Made by a program: the position numbers and the translations under genes
Part shown: piece after piece, positions 54,970 to 63,234 of the stretch
Position numbering within the stretch: position 1 is the stretch's first letter
How the letters are laid out: the number at the start of each line of letters is the position of its first letter
Notes under the pieces: model-generated
The model's database searches: none
What the model saw: the letters and a program-made list of their open reading frames with translations, nothing else
What the model was told of the DNA's origin: nothing
NCBI GenBank assembly: GCA_947253945.1
Contig: CAMYAY010000004.1
Span: 1 to 64,000 of the forward strand
Source: an uncultured Candidatus Saccharibacteria bacterium
Lineage (GTDB): Bacteria; Patescibacteriota; Saccharimonadia; Saccharimonadales; Saccharimonadaceae
DNA: 64,000 nt
Direction: 5' to 3'

Positions 54970-56598
54970 ATTAGCGACGACGGACGCGGTATGGTACGAA
55001 CTAAGATCTTGTCACCTGACACATTCCATAAGTATGGCCTAGACGACCCAACTGCTATGCGTCGCATTATCGAATCTAACGATTTAATCATCCATGAGGA
55101 TCGCAAAGTATACGGACTACCTACCCCTATTGGCGTACCGGGCTCTACGGTTTATGAACACTACAAGATGCATGATGGCACCATTATTAACACTAATGAT
55201 ATCGACCGAATGCTTAATGTCATCAAGCAACTCTATCCTAAAGTTTATCCTTACATTCAATCTTATATGCAGGGGAATACTTTCTTAGGGTACAACATGT
55301 TCATTATGCGCAAAAAGTACTTTTGCGATATGTGCGACTTTACATTCTCTGTTCTGCGCAAGATGGAGGGCTATCTCACACCAGAGCTACCAAACCGTAG
55401 CATCAATAGTAACCGTGTCTACGGCTATCTTGCCGAAATTCTAACTAGTGCTTATATTCACTACATACGACAAACAAATCCACAACTTAAGGTAAAGCAT
55501 TTGCAAATGCTTTACGTATTTAAAACCGACCCAATTATACCGTTAAAGCCAATCGCAAAGTCGGTGCCAATAGTTATCGACTTTACTGGGAGCACTTTAG
55601 AACATTCATTCTATCTTGGATCCACCCTACAACAACTACTCAACAATCAACAGAAATCGCATTATGACATTATTATCGCTTATAACGACAATCTGTTGGA
55701 CTCAGTTAAATATTGTTTGAAAAAAATGGCCAGTACCAAGACCTCAATTCGTTTTGCTAACTTCGCTGACTTCATCGACCAACAGCAAGAGTTACATGGT
55801 GACAACATCATAGTTAACTTTAAGTTAGCCTTGCCTTATTTTCTTCCAGAATTCAATCGTGTCATCGTGCTAAACTGGCACACCTGGGTTAAGGCTGACC
55901 TAAATGAATTAAGTAATATTAAATTGGGCAACCACCCACTTGCAGCAGCGCAAGACATTATGGATTACAATTACCTTCGATACGTCGACGCACATCAGCC
56001 TGTCAGCAATGCCACTAAACTGGCTAACTTAAAAATTGATTTTGGGCACTTCTTCAACACTAGTGTAATGTTACTAGACTTAGCTAAAATACGCACTCAG
56101 ATTACACTAAACAAAGTTCTAACAATAAGCAATGATTTACCAAACCAAACTAACGAGGTAATTTTTAATAGCCTCGGCTTATCACCATTACTACTAGACA
56201 ACATATGGGATTATCAAATACCAACAAATAAAGCTCCCATACTAGCAGCAAAAGGTTTTGCCCCAATTGCACTCAGCCAAGCTTGGGATAAAATACGCTC
56301 TGGCACTATCGACTACAAAATCGCCAAGTTCTATCCAGACGATATCATTAACGATATCAACTCGCCATTTTTGATTGAATTTTATCAAGTAATGCAAACT
56401 AGCCAGCTCTGGCCAATGTTCGTGGCAACACATCATAGCTCAAATGACGTGTCAATTAAACAACCTGCATTAGGTAATAAGTTAGCTCTAACTAAATCAC
56501 ATTGTGGCGAATTTGTTAAAAAACTTTTGCCACGTGGCAGTAGACGACGTTCTATCGTAGAAAAGACTTATCGTAGACTAATAAGGCGTGGCAACTAA
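54691..56598 (+). CDS. two-domain glycosyltransferase (DUF4422 plus GT8-like), copy 2
   Basis: A 635-residue paralogue of the preceding gene. The first 93 residues are identical, the rest only moderately similar (GYNMFIMRKKYFCDMC again, RSINSNRVYGYLAEILTSAYIHY). In the GT8-like half the DxD position reads NWH (VIVLNWHTWVKADLNEL, near 390), so both acidic residues are gone and this half may be inactive. AAGG lies before the ATG, 27 bases after copy 1. Divergent second halves with a shared start suggest different acceptor or donor specificities. Confidence 0.82.
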   Translation: MSKESNIKILIACHKPSELPKNELFLPIQVGAAKAKVDLGLQRDDDGEDNISAKNSGYCELTAIYWAWKNLDADYYGLFHYRRFYSFADEKFPISDDGRGMVRTKILSPDTFHKYGLDDPTAMRRIIESNDLIIHEDRKVYGLPTPIGVPGSTVYEHYKMHDGTIINTNDIDRMLNVIKQLYPKVYPYIQSYMQGNTFLGYNMFIMRKKYFCDMCDFTFSVLRKMEGYLTPELPNRSINSNRVYGYLAEILTSAYIHYIRQTNPQLKVKHLQMLYVFKTDPIIPLKPIAKSVPIVIDFTGSTLEHSFYLGSTLQQLLNNQQKSHYDIIIAYNDNLLDSVKYCLKKMASTKTSIRFANFADFIDQQQELHGDNIIVNFKLALPYFLPEFNRVIVLNWHTWVKADLNELSNIKLGNHPLAAAQDIMDYNYLRYVDAHQPVSNATKLANLKIDFGHFFNTSVMLLDLAKIRTQITLNKVLTISNDLPNQTNEVIFNSLGLSPLLLDNIWDYQIPTNKAPILAAKGFAPIALSQAWDKIRSGTIDYKIAKFYPDDIINDINSPFLIEFYQVMQTSQLWPMFVATHHSSNDVSIKQPALGNKLALTKSHCGEFVKKLLPRGSRRRSIVEKTYRRLIRRGN

Positions 56599-57783
56599 AT
56601 GCTAAATGCTTTTAAAATTTTCCGTCACACTGGAGAAGCTAATAAACCGCGTGACTTACGCTTTGAAATTTTACGCATTATTGCCATGTTTATGGTCGTT
56701 TTTTGCCACGCAATAGTTAATTCTTCGTTGTCGCATTCCAAAGGAGCCTTATCTGGTGCTATTTTTAGTTCACTATCCAACTTTGGTAAAGTTGGAGTGG
56801 CTATCTTTTTTATCTTAACGGGCTATTTTTGCTGCCAACGCCAATTTAACACCAAGCATATCATCAAAACATTTGTTCACGTCTGGTGGTATGCCATAAT
56901 GGTACTATTAGTTTTCTTAGTTGCTAGTAGCTTAGGGTTACAATCTAGCACCGCGTGGCATAGTATAGATAGACTTGGCGCATGGGGTATGTTACTATCT
57001 AGTATTTTACCAATTCTATCTTATGGCTACTGGTTTATTATTAGTTACCTTATTTTATTATTAGTATCACCGATGCTAAATAAATTCGTCCAACACTCTA
57101 ACCGCAAACAACTTGGCTATCTTATTTTGACGCTCAGCACTATACGTCTCGTCAAATACACTTTTGCTCCCGATCCAAATCCATACCTGTTCTTTATGGT
57201 ATCAATCACCACCTATCTCATCGGTGCGTGGATTAAGCTATATGGCGATACTATTAAATTAAAGTCCTATCAGATTTGGCTAATAATTTGCGGATGTTTT
57301 ACATTAAGCTTGGGTGTTCATTATGCTGCCAATCTTCCAATAGCGCATAGTAGCATCCTCGCTTTTCTTGGCTTACCCGAGATGACAACAAACTCTGGCT
57401 TAACAATAGCAGAAAACTACATGGGCGCTAGCATCTTTATCTTATTTACCAGAATTAAACCAATCTTATCCAACTCTATCTTCTGTAGAGCTACTAGACT
57501 AATTAGTGCTTCAGCGCTTGGCGTCTACCTCATTAGTGACAGCATGGTAATCCGCGAAGCTTTATGGGAAAGGGTCGATTTACTGACTACTCTGTCTATC
57601 AATGATGCCTTCTGCATTAGGTTGCTTGCCCTGATTATCGCCAGCGTAGCAGTCTTTGTAATTTGCAATATCTTATCTATTATTTACGACCACTTAGTAG
57701 CAAACCGCATGGTAAAACTCACACTCAATACCGGTCCGATCAAGCGCTTGTGTGCCAAGATCGATAACATAGTTAACGACTAA
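56599..57783 (+). CDS. acyltransferase family 3 membrane protein (OafA-like)
   Basis: A 394-residue protein with about ten spans. RDLRFEILRIIAMFMVVFCHA near the start is the family 3 acyltransferase signature (R and H of the active site), and KVGVAIFFILTGYF follows. Such enzymes O-acylate surface sugars. The ATG begins immediately after the stop of the glycosyltransferase (TAAATG), so it probably decorates that glycan. Confidence 0.88.
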   Translation: MLNAFKIFRHTGEANKPRDLRFEILRIIAMFMVVFCHAIVNSSLSHSKGALSGAIFSSLSNFGKVGVAIFFILTGYFCCQRQFNTKHIIKTFVHVWWYAIMVLLVFLVASSLGLQSSTAWHSIDRLGAWGMLLSSILPILSYGYWFIISYLILLLVSPMLNKFVQHSNRKQLGYLILTLSTIRLVKYTFAPDPNPYLFFMVSITTYLIGAWIKLYGDTIKLKSYQIWLIICGCFTLSLGVHYAANLPIAHSSILAFLGLPEMTTNSGLTIAENYMGASIFILFTRIKPILSNSIFCRATRLISASALGVYLISDSMVIREALWERVDLLTTLSINDAFCIRLLALIIASVAVFVICNILSIIYDHLVANRMVKLTLNTGPIKRLCAKIDNIVND

Positions 57784-57788
57784 AAAAC

Positions 57789-57806
57789 ACCCCTCAAATG
57801 AGGGGT
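57789..57806 (-). terminator. terminator after tRNA-Arg(CCG)
   Basis: ACCCCTC/GAGGGGT with a 4-base loop, followed on the minus strand by GTTTTTTAG. It may also slow the converging acyltransferase transcript. Confidence 0.85.
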
Positions 57807-57814
57807 AATTAGAT

Positions 57815-57891
57815 TGGTACACCCGATAGGATTCGAACCTACGACACCTGGTACCGGAAACCAGTGCTCTAATCCACTGAGCTACGGGTGC
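57815..57891 (-). tRNA. tRNA-Arg (anticodon CCG)
   Basis: Acceptor GCACCCG/CGGGTGT, anticodon arm CTGGT-TTCCGGT-ACCAG with CCG, T-loop GGTTCGAATCC, encoded CCA. TATAAT at 57900-57905 lies just upstream, after the nrdG stop. Confidence 0.96.
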
Positions 57892-57912
57892 ATAAAACCA
57901 TTATACTACAGA

Positions 57913-58431
57913 CTACTCAATTGCTGTAATCTCGCCATCCTTAAGATGTAGCAAACGCTGATTACGCGACCCACGAAAACGCAGAGTTAAATCACGCTCC
58001 GGCAAGATAAACATTCCGTCAATCATCGCATCCAACGACTTAGTGAACTCCCACATCTCTGGACGCGCCCACTCACGCTGGTATTTGATATTCTCATAAG
58101 TAAACCCTGTAAAAGACCAGATATTCCAGCCCATTTCGCGTCGCGCCCAGTCTGCGATTTCTTTACAGGCCTTTGCCTGCAGCATCGGTTCACCGCCGCT
58201 AAAAGTTAGCCCCGTCTGACCGCGCATTTTCTTAAGCTGCTCCTTCACCCAATCGATTTTTACCACCGTGCCAGCTTGGTCGCTCCATGACTCCGGATTA
58301 TGGCAACCCGGACAAGCACGGTAGCACCCCTGACACCATACCACGGCACGCAGGCCCGCACCATCAACGATTGAATCGCTCTGGATTGGGCCAGCTAGTA
58401 ATATTTCATCAGGTGCTACTTCAATTGCCAT
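57913..58431 (-). CDS. nrdG: anaerobic ribonucleotide reductase-activating protein
   Basis: Radical SAM enzyme that forms the glycyl radical on NrdD. The 172 residues have the CxxxCxxC cluster motif in CQGCYRACPGCHNPESW and a SAM-binding TFSGGEPMLQ. It follows nrdD by 7 bases. A TATAAT also overlaps the nrdD end 6 bases before this ATG, so it may have an extra leaderless promoter. Confidence 0.95.
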   Translation of the reverse strand: MAIEVAPDEILLAGPIQSDSIVDGAGLRAVVWCQGCYRACPGCHNPESWSDQAGTVVKIDWVKEQLKKMRGQTGLTFSGGEPMLQAKACKEIADWARREMGWNIWSFTGFTYENIKYQREWARPEMWEFTKSLDAMIDGMFILPERDLTLRFRGSRNQRLLHLKDGEITAIE

Positions 58432-58438
58432 AACTTAA

Positions 58439-60619
58439 TTATACCTTAAAGTCGTTACGGCTGCTGGTGGCTTTCTTTAGCTCACGATCCGCCTTCTGAC
58501 TCTTAGTGTACACGCCATTTAGGCTCGTTGAAACAGTGTGCTTGACGCGCGCAGCTTCCTCGGCGCGTTTCGCATCATTCCAGCGGTCAAGCGTACCCAC
58601 CAAGTAACCTGTAATCCGGCGCAAGCGCTCAAAACCAACTAGTCCATCCGACTCCTCACGACCGCAAGATGGACAAGTCGTGCCCGAGATGATACCCGAA
58701 AAGCCACAGACTGGGTCAGAATCAACCGGATGGTTAACTGAGCCATAGCCCACACCCTTCTCCTTCATGTGACGAATCACCGCCTCGAACGCTTCGATGT
58801 TCTGACTTGGGTCGCCATCAAGCTCAATATAAGTTATGTGCCCGCCTAGGCATAGCGCATGAAACGGCGCTTCCTTGTCGATTTTATCAAAGGCACTAAT
58901 CTTATAATACACTGGCACATGGAACGAATTAGTATAAAACTCGCGGTCGGTTACGCCCTTGATTTTGCCATAGCGCTTTTGATCCATTTTTGTGAATCGT
59001 CCCGATAGCCCCTCGGCTGGCGTTGCGAACACGCTAAAGTTGAGATGATACTTATCCTTATACTCGTTACACTTGTCGCGCATGTGGCGCACAATTTCTA
59101 AGCCCTTCTGCTCCATTGCATCCGACTCACCATGATGATGACCTGTCATCGCTACCAAGGTCTCAGCTAACCCGATAAAGCCAATTGTCATTGAACCGTG
59201 CTTGATGACCGACTCTACCTTATCATCCATACCCAGCTTATCGCTGCCCATCCAGTTGCCTTCGCCCATGAGGAATGGGAACTCGCGCACCAGCTTTTCC
59301 TTCTGGAAATTATAGCGGTCCATCAGCTGCTCCGCCACCATATCCATCAAATTATCCAGATCCTGATAAAATGCCTTCCAGTCAGCTACCTTACGCTCGC
59401 CAAGGCAAATACCGTGACGGATGCCAAGCCGTGGCAAGTTAATTGAGGTATAAGACAAGTTGCCACGCTGACAAGCCGTACCATTCGACTCTGAGAAGAT
59501 TGACTCAAACACACGCGTGCGGCAGCCCATAGTGGCAATTTCACTACGGTAATCGTTTGGCCGATACCACTTTAAATTAAATGGCGCATCCAAGAACACA
59601 AAGTTCGGGAACAAGCGCTTGGACGACACCTTCATCGACAACTTAAACAAGTCGTAATTTGGGTCTTCAGGGTTATAATTTACCCCTTCCTTCACCTTAA
59701 AAATGCTAATTGGAAAAATTGGCGTCTCATGGTGGCCAAGGCCAGCCTCAGTAGCTTTAAGCCACTGCTCAACCACCAATCGACCAGCTGGCGTCGTATC
59801 AGTACCAAAATTCAAACTCGTAAATGGCACCTGCGCGCCGGCACGGCTATGCATGGTGTTGAGGTTATGCACCAGCCCCTCCATCGCCTGATAAGTCTGG
59901 CGAATCGTGTCCGCTTTAGCTAGTTTAAAGACTTTCGCTGGCAAGTCTTTGATGGCGTCAGGGTAATTTAGCTTGGCTAATTCATCAGCCGCCACCGTCA
60001 AGTTCTGCTCTGTTAAATCATTATATTCATTTAAAATACGCTTGATGGACTTACGATAAGTCTTATTAACCCCAGGGGCCATCGCGTAATCAAAGTTCGG
60101 AATCGCTTGACCACCGTGCTGCTCGTTTTGGTTGGACTGTAAAATAATCGCACACAATGCCGCATAACTACCAATGCTATTTGGCGTCCTCAGGTAACCG
60201 TGACCGGTTGAGAAGCCACCGTGGTCAAACAAAACGAGCGGGTCGGTCTGGCAACAAGTCAAAGTACCCGTTGCGTAAAAATCTAAGTCATGGATGTGGA
60301 TATCGCCGTCGTCGTGGGCATGGGCGTGGGCAGGGCGGAGGAGACAAGCGCGAGCGTAGGCTTTACTGCCTTGCTGGCCAAACTGCAACATTTTACCCAT
60401 GGCCGTGTCGCCGTTCACGTTCGCGTTCTCACGCTTAATACTGCTTGAGTCCTTGGCGAGCGAGCCGGCGATGGTTCGATAGGCCCTCATTAACTGTACA
60501 ATTAGCGCACTGATTTGATAAGCTTCATTATTAGCGACAAATTTATCTTCTTTCACCTCTGTTGTCTCTCGTACTACCCGCTTCACACACCTTGGTTTTG
60601 CTTGTACAGCTTCCTTCAT
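58439..60619 (-). CDS. nrdD: anaerobic ribonucleoside-triphosphate reductase, no ATP-cone
   Basis: Makes dNTPs from NTPs with a glycyl radical. From ATG at 60619 (GGGGG before it) it is 726 residues. NANVNGDTAMGKML, DLDFYATGTLTCCQTDP, SEGLSGRFTKMDQ-type core segments, a C-terminal zinc site (DPVCGFSGIISGTTCPSCGRE) and the radical-bearing RRITGYLVGTLDRWN are present. The usual ~100-residue N-terminal ATP-cone is missing; only ~60 residues precede the core. Two NrdR-like boxes overlap its promoter. Confidence 0.95.
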   Translation of the reverse strand: MKEAVQAKPRCVKRVVRETTEVKEDKFVANNEAYQISALIVQLMRAYRTIAGSLAKDSSSIKRENANVNGDTAMGKMLQFGQQGSKAYARACLLRPAHAHAHDDGDIHIHDLDFYATGTLTCCQTDPLVLFDHGGFSTGHGYLRTPNSIGSYAALCAIILQSNQNEQHGGQAIPNFDYAMAPGVNKTYRKSIKRILNEYNDLTEQNLTVAADELAKLNYPDAIKDLPAKVFKLAKADTIRQTYQAMEGLVHNLNTMHSRAGAQVPFTSLNFGTDTTPAGRLVVEQWLKATEAGLGHHETPIFPISIFKVKEGVNYNPEDPNYDLFKLSMKVSSKRLFPNFVFLDAPFNLKWYRPNDYRSEIATMGCRTRVFESIFSESNGTACQRGNLSYTSINLPRLGIRHGICLGERKVADWKAFYQDLDNLMDMVAEQLMDRYNFQKEKLVREFPFLMGEGNWMGSDKLGMDDKVESVIKHGSMTIGFIGLAETLVAMTGHHHGESDAMEQKGLEIVRHMRDKCNEYKDKYHLNFSVFATPAEGLSGRFTKMDQKRYGKIKGVTDREFYTNSFHVPVYYKISAFDKIDKEAPFHALCLGGHITYIELDGDPSQNIEAFEAVIRHMKEKGVGYGSVNHPVDSDPVCGFSGIISGTTCPSCGREESDGLVGFERLRRITGYLVGTLDRWNDAKRAEEAARVKHTVSTSLNGVYTKSQKADRELKKATSSRNDFKV

Positions 60620-60653
60620 ATTCCCCCATTCTTGGCTTTTGATTATATTACAC

Positions 60654-60708
60654 ACGCTTTATCTTGCGTGTATTTATGATTTTACTACACTGCATGTAGC
60701 GTGGTCAA
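60654..60708 (-). promoter_or_regulatory. nrdD promoter with two NrdR-like boxes
   Basis: Minus strand: TTGACC (60703-60708), 18-base spacer, TAAAAT (60679-60684). One 16-base box (60687-60702, ACACTGCATGTAGCGT on the plus strand, 12 of 16 to the NrdR consensus acaCtATATATAGtgt by my count) fills the spacer. A second (60654-60669, 11 of 16, within ACACGC-N8-GCGTGT) lies just past the start site, 33 bases centre to centre. Confidence 0.65.
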
Positions 60709-60764
60709 TATGCTTATGCGTGTAATATTTGCAACGAGTTATAGTGATAGCATCGAAATTATGT

Positions 60765-60793
60765 TTGCTATTTTAAAATTTCCCTGCCATAAT
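60765..60793 (+). promoter_or_regulatory. suf operon promoter
   Basis: TTGCTA (60765-60770), exactly 17 bases, CATAAT (60788-60793). The sufC ATG is 8 bases beyond, so the mRNA is probably leaderless. Confidence 0.75.
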
Positions 60794-60801
60794 ACAACTA
60801 T

Positions 60802-61476
60802 ATGAAGGGGTTAAAAGTTGAGCATCTAAGTGTAGCAACCGTTGAAGGCAAGCCAATTTTTCGCGACGTCACGCTCGATTTCCAAGACAACGCCCGCTAC
60901 GCCCTACTGGGCCGCAATGGCTCTGGCAAATCCACTCTAGTTAATGTCATCGCCGGTCACCCGCACTACCAAATCACGAGTGGCAAAATCATCCTCGATG
61001 GCGAAGACATTGCACATCTCAAGGCTGACGAGCGCGCCAAACGTGGCATCTTCCTTGCTATGCAGTATCCAGCCGAGATTCCGGGCGTGAGTTATGCAAA
61101 CTTTTTGCGCACCAGCCTTGCCAAACTAACTGATAACCAGTTTAACTTCCTTGAGGTATTAAACCAGCTACAAACTGAAGCGGCCAATCTCGGCTTTCAA
61201 CACTTCGACTACAACCGCGATCTAAACGTCGGCTTTAGCGGTGGCGAGAAGAAAAAGTCTGAGATTCTGCAGATGCTAATCTTAAAGCCACGCTTCGCCT
61301 TCCTCGACGAGCCCGACTCAGGTCTCGATAAAATCAGTGTCAAGTACTTAAGCGACCGCCTGCGCGCACTCGACTATCCAACTACACTAATAATTATTTC
61401 ACACCACGACCAACTTTTAGCAGCCGTACACCCAACCACCACTTACGACATGGAGCAATTTAATGCGGTTGCCTAA
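60802..61476 (+). CDS. sufC: Fe-S cluster assembly ATPase SufC
   Basis: ATPase of the SufBCD scaffold. The 224 residues have Walker A (GRNGSGKST), the SufC-specific FSGGEKKKSEILQM signature, FAFLDEPDSGLD and the switch His (ISHHDQ). It is ~25 residues shorter than usual at the C-terminus and overlaps sufB by 14 bases. Confidence 0.95.
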   Translation: MKGLKVEHLSVATVEGKPIFRDVTLDFQDNARYALLGRNGSGKSTLVNVIAGHPHYQITSGKIILDGEDIAHLKADERAKRGIFLAMQYPAEIPGVSYANFLRTSLAKLTDNQFNFLEVLNQLQTEAANLGFQHFDYNRDLNVGFSGGEKKKSEILQMLILKPRFAFLDEPDSGLDKISVKYLSDRLRALDYPTTLIIISHHDQLLAAVHPTTTYDMEQFNAVA

Positions 61477-62791
61477 CGGTCTCAGTGAAGACACCGTTCG
61501 CCAAATTAGCGCCCTTAAGCATGAACCTCAATGGATGCTCCGCCGCCGCTTACGCGCCTACCGTCAATTTATTAAAATGCCCATGCCAAAATTCGGTCCT
61601 AAATTAGATATTGATTTTAACAGCATTTGCTACTACGCCACCAAGTCTGATAAACCAACCACAGATTGGTCAGACTTGCCTTCTGACATCCGTCAAACTT
61701 ACGACCAAATCGGCCTGCCCGAAGCTGAACAAAAATACCTCGCGGGGCTCGGCGCACAATACGACTCCACCATCGTCTATCAAAATCTCAAAGCGGAGTG
61801 GGAAAACATGGGTGTGGTTTTTCTTGACACCGACACCGCCCTGCAACGTTACCCGGAATTATTTAAAAAATATTTTGGCACTGTCATACCAGCCAGCGAC
61901 AACAAGTTCGCCGCGCTCAACACCGCTGTTTGGAGTGGTGGCAGCTTTATTTATGTCCCGCCACATGTCAAATTAACCATTCCACTCCAAGCCTACTTCC
62001 GCATCAACATCGCTAATCTCGGTCAATTCGAACGTACTTTAATTATTGCCGACGAGGGTGCCGAAGTGCAATATGTCGAGGGCTGCACCGCACCAATTTA
62101 CACGACCGATTCGCTTCACGCCGCTGTGGTAGAAGTAGTTGCTTTGGCTGGCTCACGCGTTCGTTACACCACTATTCAAAACTGGTCCACCAACGTTCTT
62201 AATCTCACTACTCAGCGCATGCATATTTACGGCGATGCCCTCGGCGAATGGATTGATGGCAACATCGGCTCCAAAATCACTATGAAATACCCATCCGTTG
62301 TTCTACTTGAGCCGGGGGCGCGTGGCGACATTTTGTCTCTCGGCGTGGCTAAAACTGGCCAGAATCAAGACAACGGCGGCAAAGCAATTCACTTAGCGCC
62401 ACATACCTCCTCTACCATCATCGCTAAGTCAATCTCGCTGGGTGGCGGCATTTGCTCATATCGCGGCAAAATATACATTGATCAAGCAGCCGCCGACGCC
62501 AAAACCTCTACAAAATGTGACGCTCTCCTAATGGATGCGCAAAGTGTATCTAATACCTTTCCGAAAAACATTATTGAGCGACCAGACGCGCAAATCGCCC
62601 ACGAGGCCACTGTTAGTAAGGTTAGTGAAGAACAATTATTCTATATGATGAGCCGTGGTATCGACGAAGATGAAGCCACGGGCCTAATTGTCAACGGCTT
62701 TGTCGACCCAATCGTCAAAAACTTGCCAATGGAGTATGCCGTGGAGTTAAATCGCCTAATTAATCTCAGTATGGAGGGCTCGGTGGGATGA
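61463..62791 (+). CDS. sufB: Fe-S cluster scaffold protein SufB
   Basis: Scaffold on which clusters form. The 442 residues include KHEPQWMLRRRLRAYR at the start, the beta-helix core (VQYVEGCTAPIYTTDSLHAAVVEV), GARGDILSLGVAKTGQNQDNGGKAIHLAPHTSSTI and SRGIDEDEATGLIVNGF. It is ~30-40 residues shorter than typical. The stop overlaps the sufD ATG (ATGA). Confidence 0.96.
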   Translation: MRLPNGLSEDTVRQISALKHEPQWMLRRRLRAYRQFIKMPMPKFGPKLDIDFNSICYYATKSDKPTTDWSDLPSDIRQTYDQIGLPEAEQKYLAGLGAQYDSTIVYQNLKAEWENMGVVFLDTDTALQRYPELFKKYFGTVIPASDNKFAALNTAVWSGGSFIYVPPHVKLTIPLQAYFRINIANLGQFERTLIIADEGAEVQYVEGCTAPIYTTDSLHAAVVEVVALAGSRVRYTTIQNWSTNVLNLTTQRMHIYGDALGEWIDGNIGSKITMKYPSVVLLEPGARGDILSLGVAKTGQNQDNGGKAIHLAPHTSSTIIAKSISLGGGICSYRGKIYIDQAAADAKTSTKCDALLMDAQSVSNTFPKNIIERPDAQIAHEATVSKVSEEQLFYMMSRGIDEDEATGLIVNGFVDPIVKNLPMEYAVELNRLINLSMEGSVG

Positions 62792-63234
62792 AATATATCA
62801 CTAAATCCATTACGCGCGACTTCACACAAAAATATTTAATTGAGACCGACACTAGTTGCGCCTTTAAGTTTAACTTTTATCATAAAAAACCGGGGCTACG
62901 CTCACGCATCCAAATTTTAATTATCGCGAGCGGTGAAGCCAAAGTGCGCGCTGACGCTACCATCACCATCACGCCAACCGCGCCCCACTCCAACGCTTGG
63001 CTTGAAATTCACGTTATCACACGCGACCACGCCACCGTAGAGGCCGCGCCGAATCTCGAAATCAACAACGACGCCGTCAAAGCCGGCCATGCTCTCAGTA
63101 CAAAATACATTTCAGAAAATGAATTGTTTTATCTCATGAGCCGCGGTCTATCACGTACGGCGGCCGAGAATTTAATGCTCGACGGCATCGCAGCACCATA
63201 CCGCAAAGAAGGGATTAAATTAAATGAATCGTAA
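62788..63234 (+). CDS. sufD: miniature SufD-like protein
   Basis: At 148 residues this is about a third of normal SufD. It keeps a short beta-helix-like region (ARADATITITPTAPH-type strands) and the conserved C-terminal segment HALSTKYISENELFYLMSRGLSRTAAENLMLDG, which pairs with SufB and SufC. Its place between sufB and sufS, with overlaps on both sides, supports the call. No frameshift is needed, and there is no leftover SufD sequence upstream, so it appears a true reduced form. Confidence 0.8.
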   Translation: MKYITKSITRDFTQKYLIETDTSCAFKFNFYHKKPGLRSRIQILIIASGEAKVRADATITITPTAPHSNAWLEIHVITRDHATVEAAPNLEINNDAVKAGHALSTKYISENELFYLMSRGLSRTAAENLMLDGIAAPYRKEGIKLNES

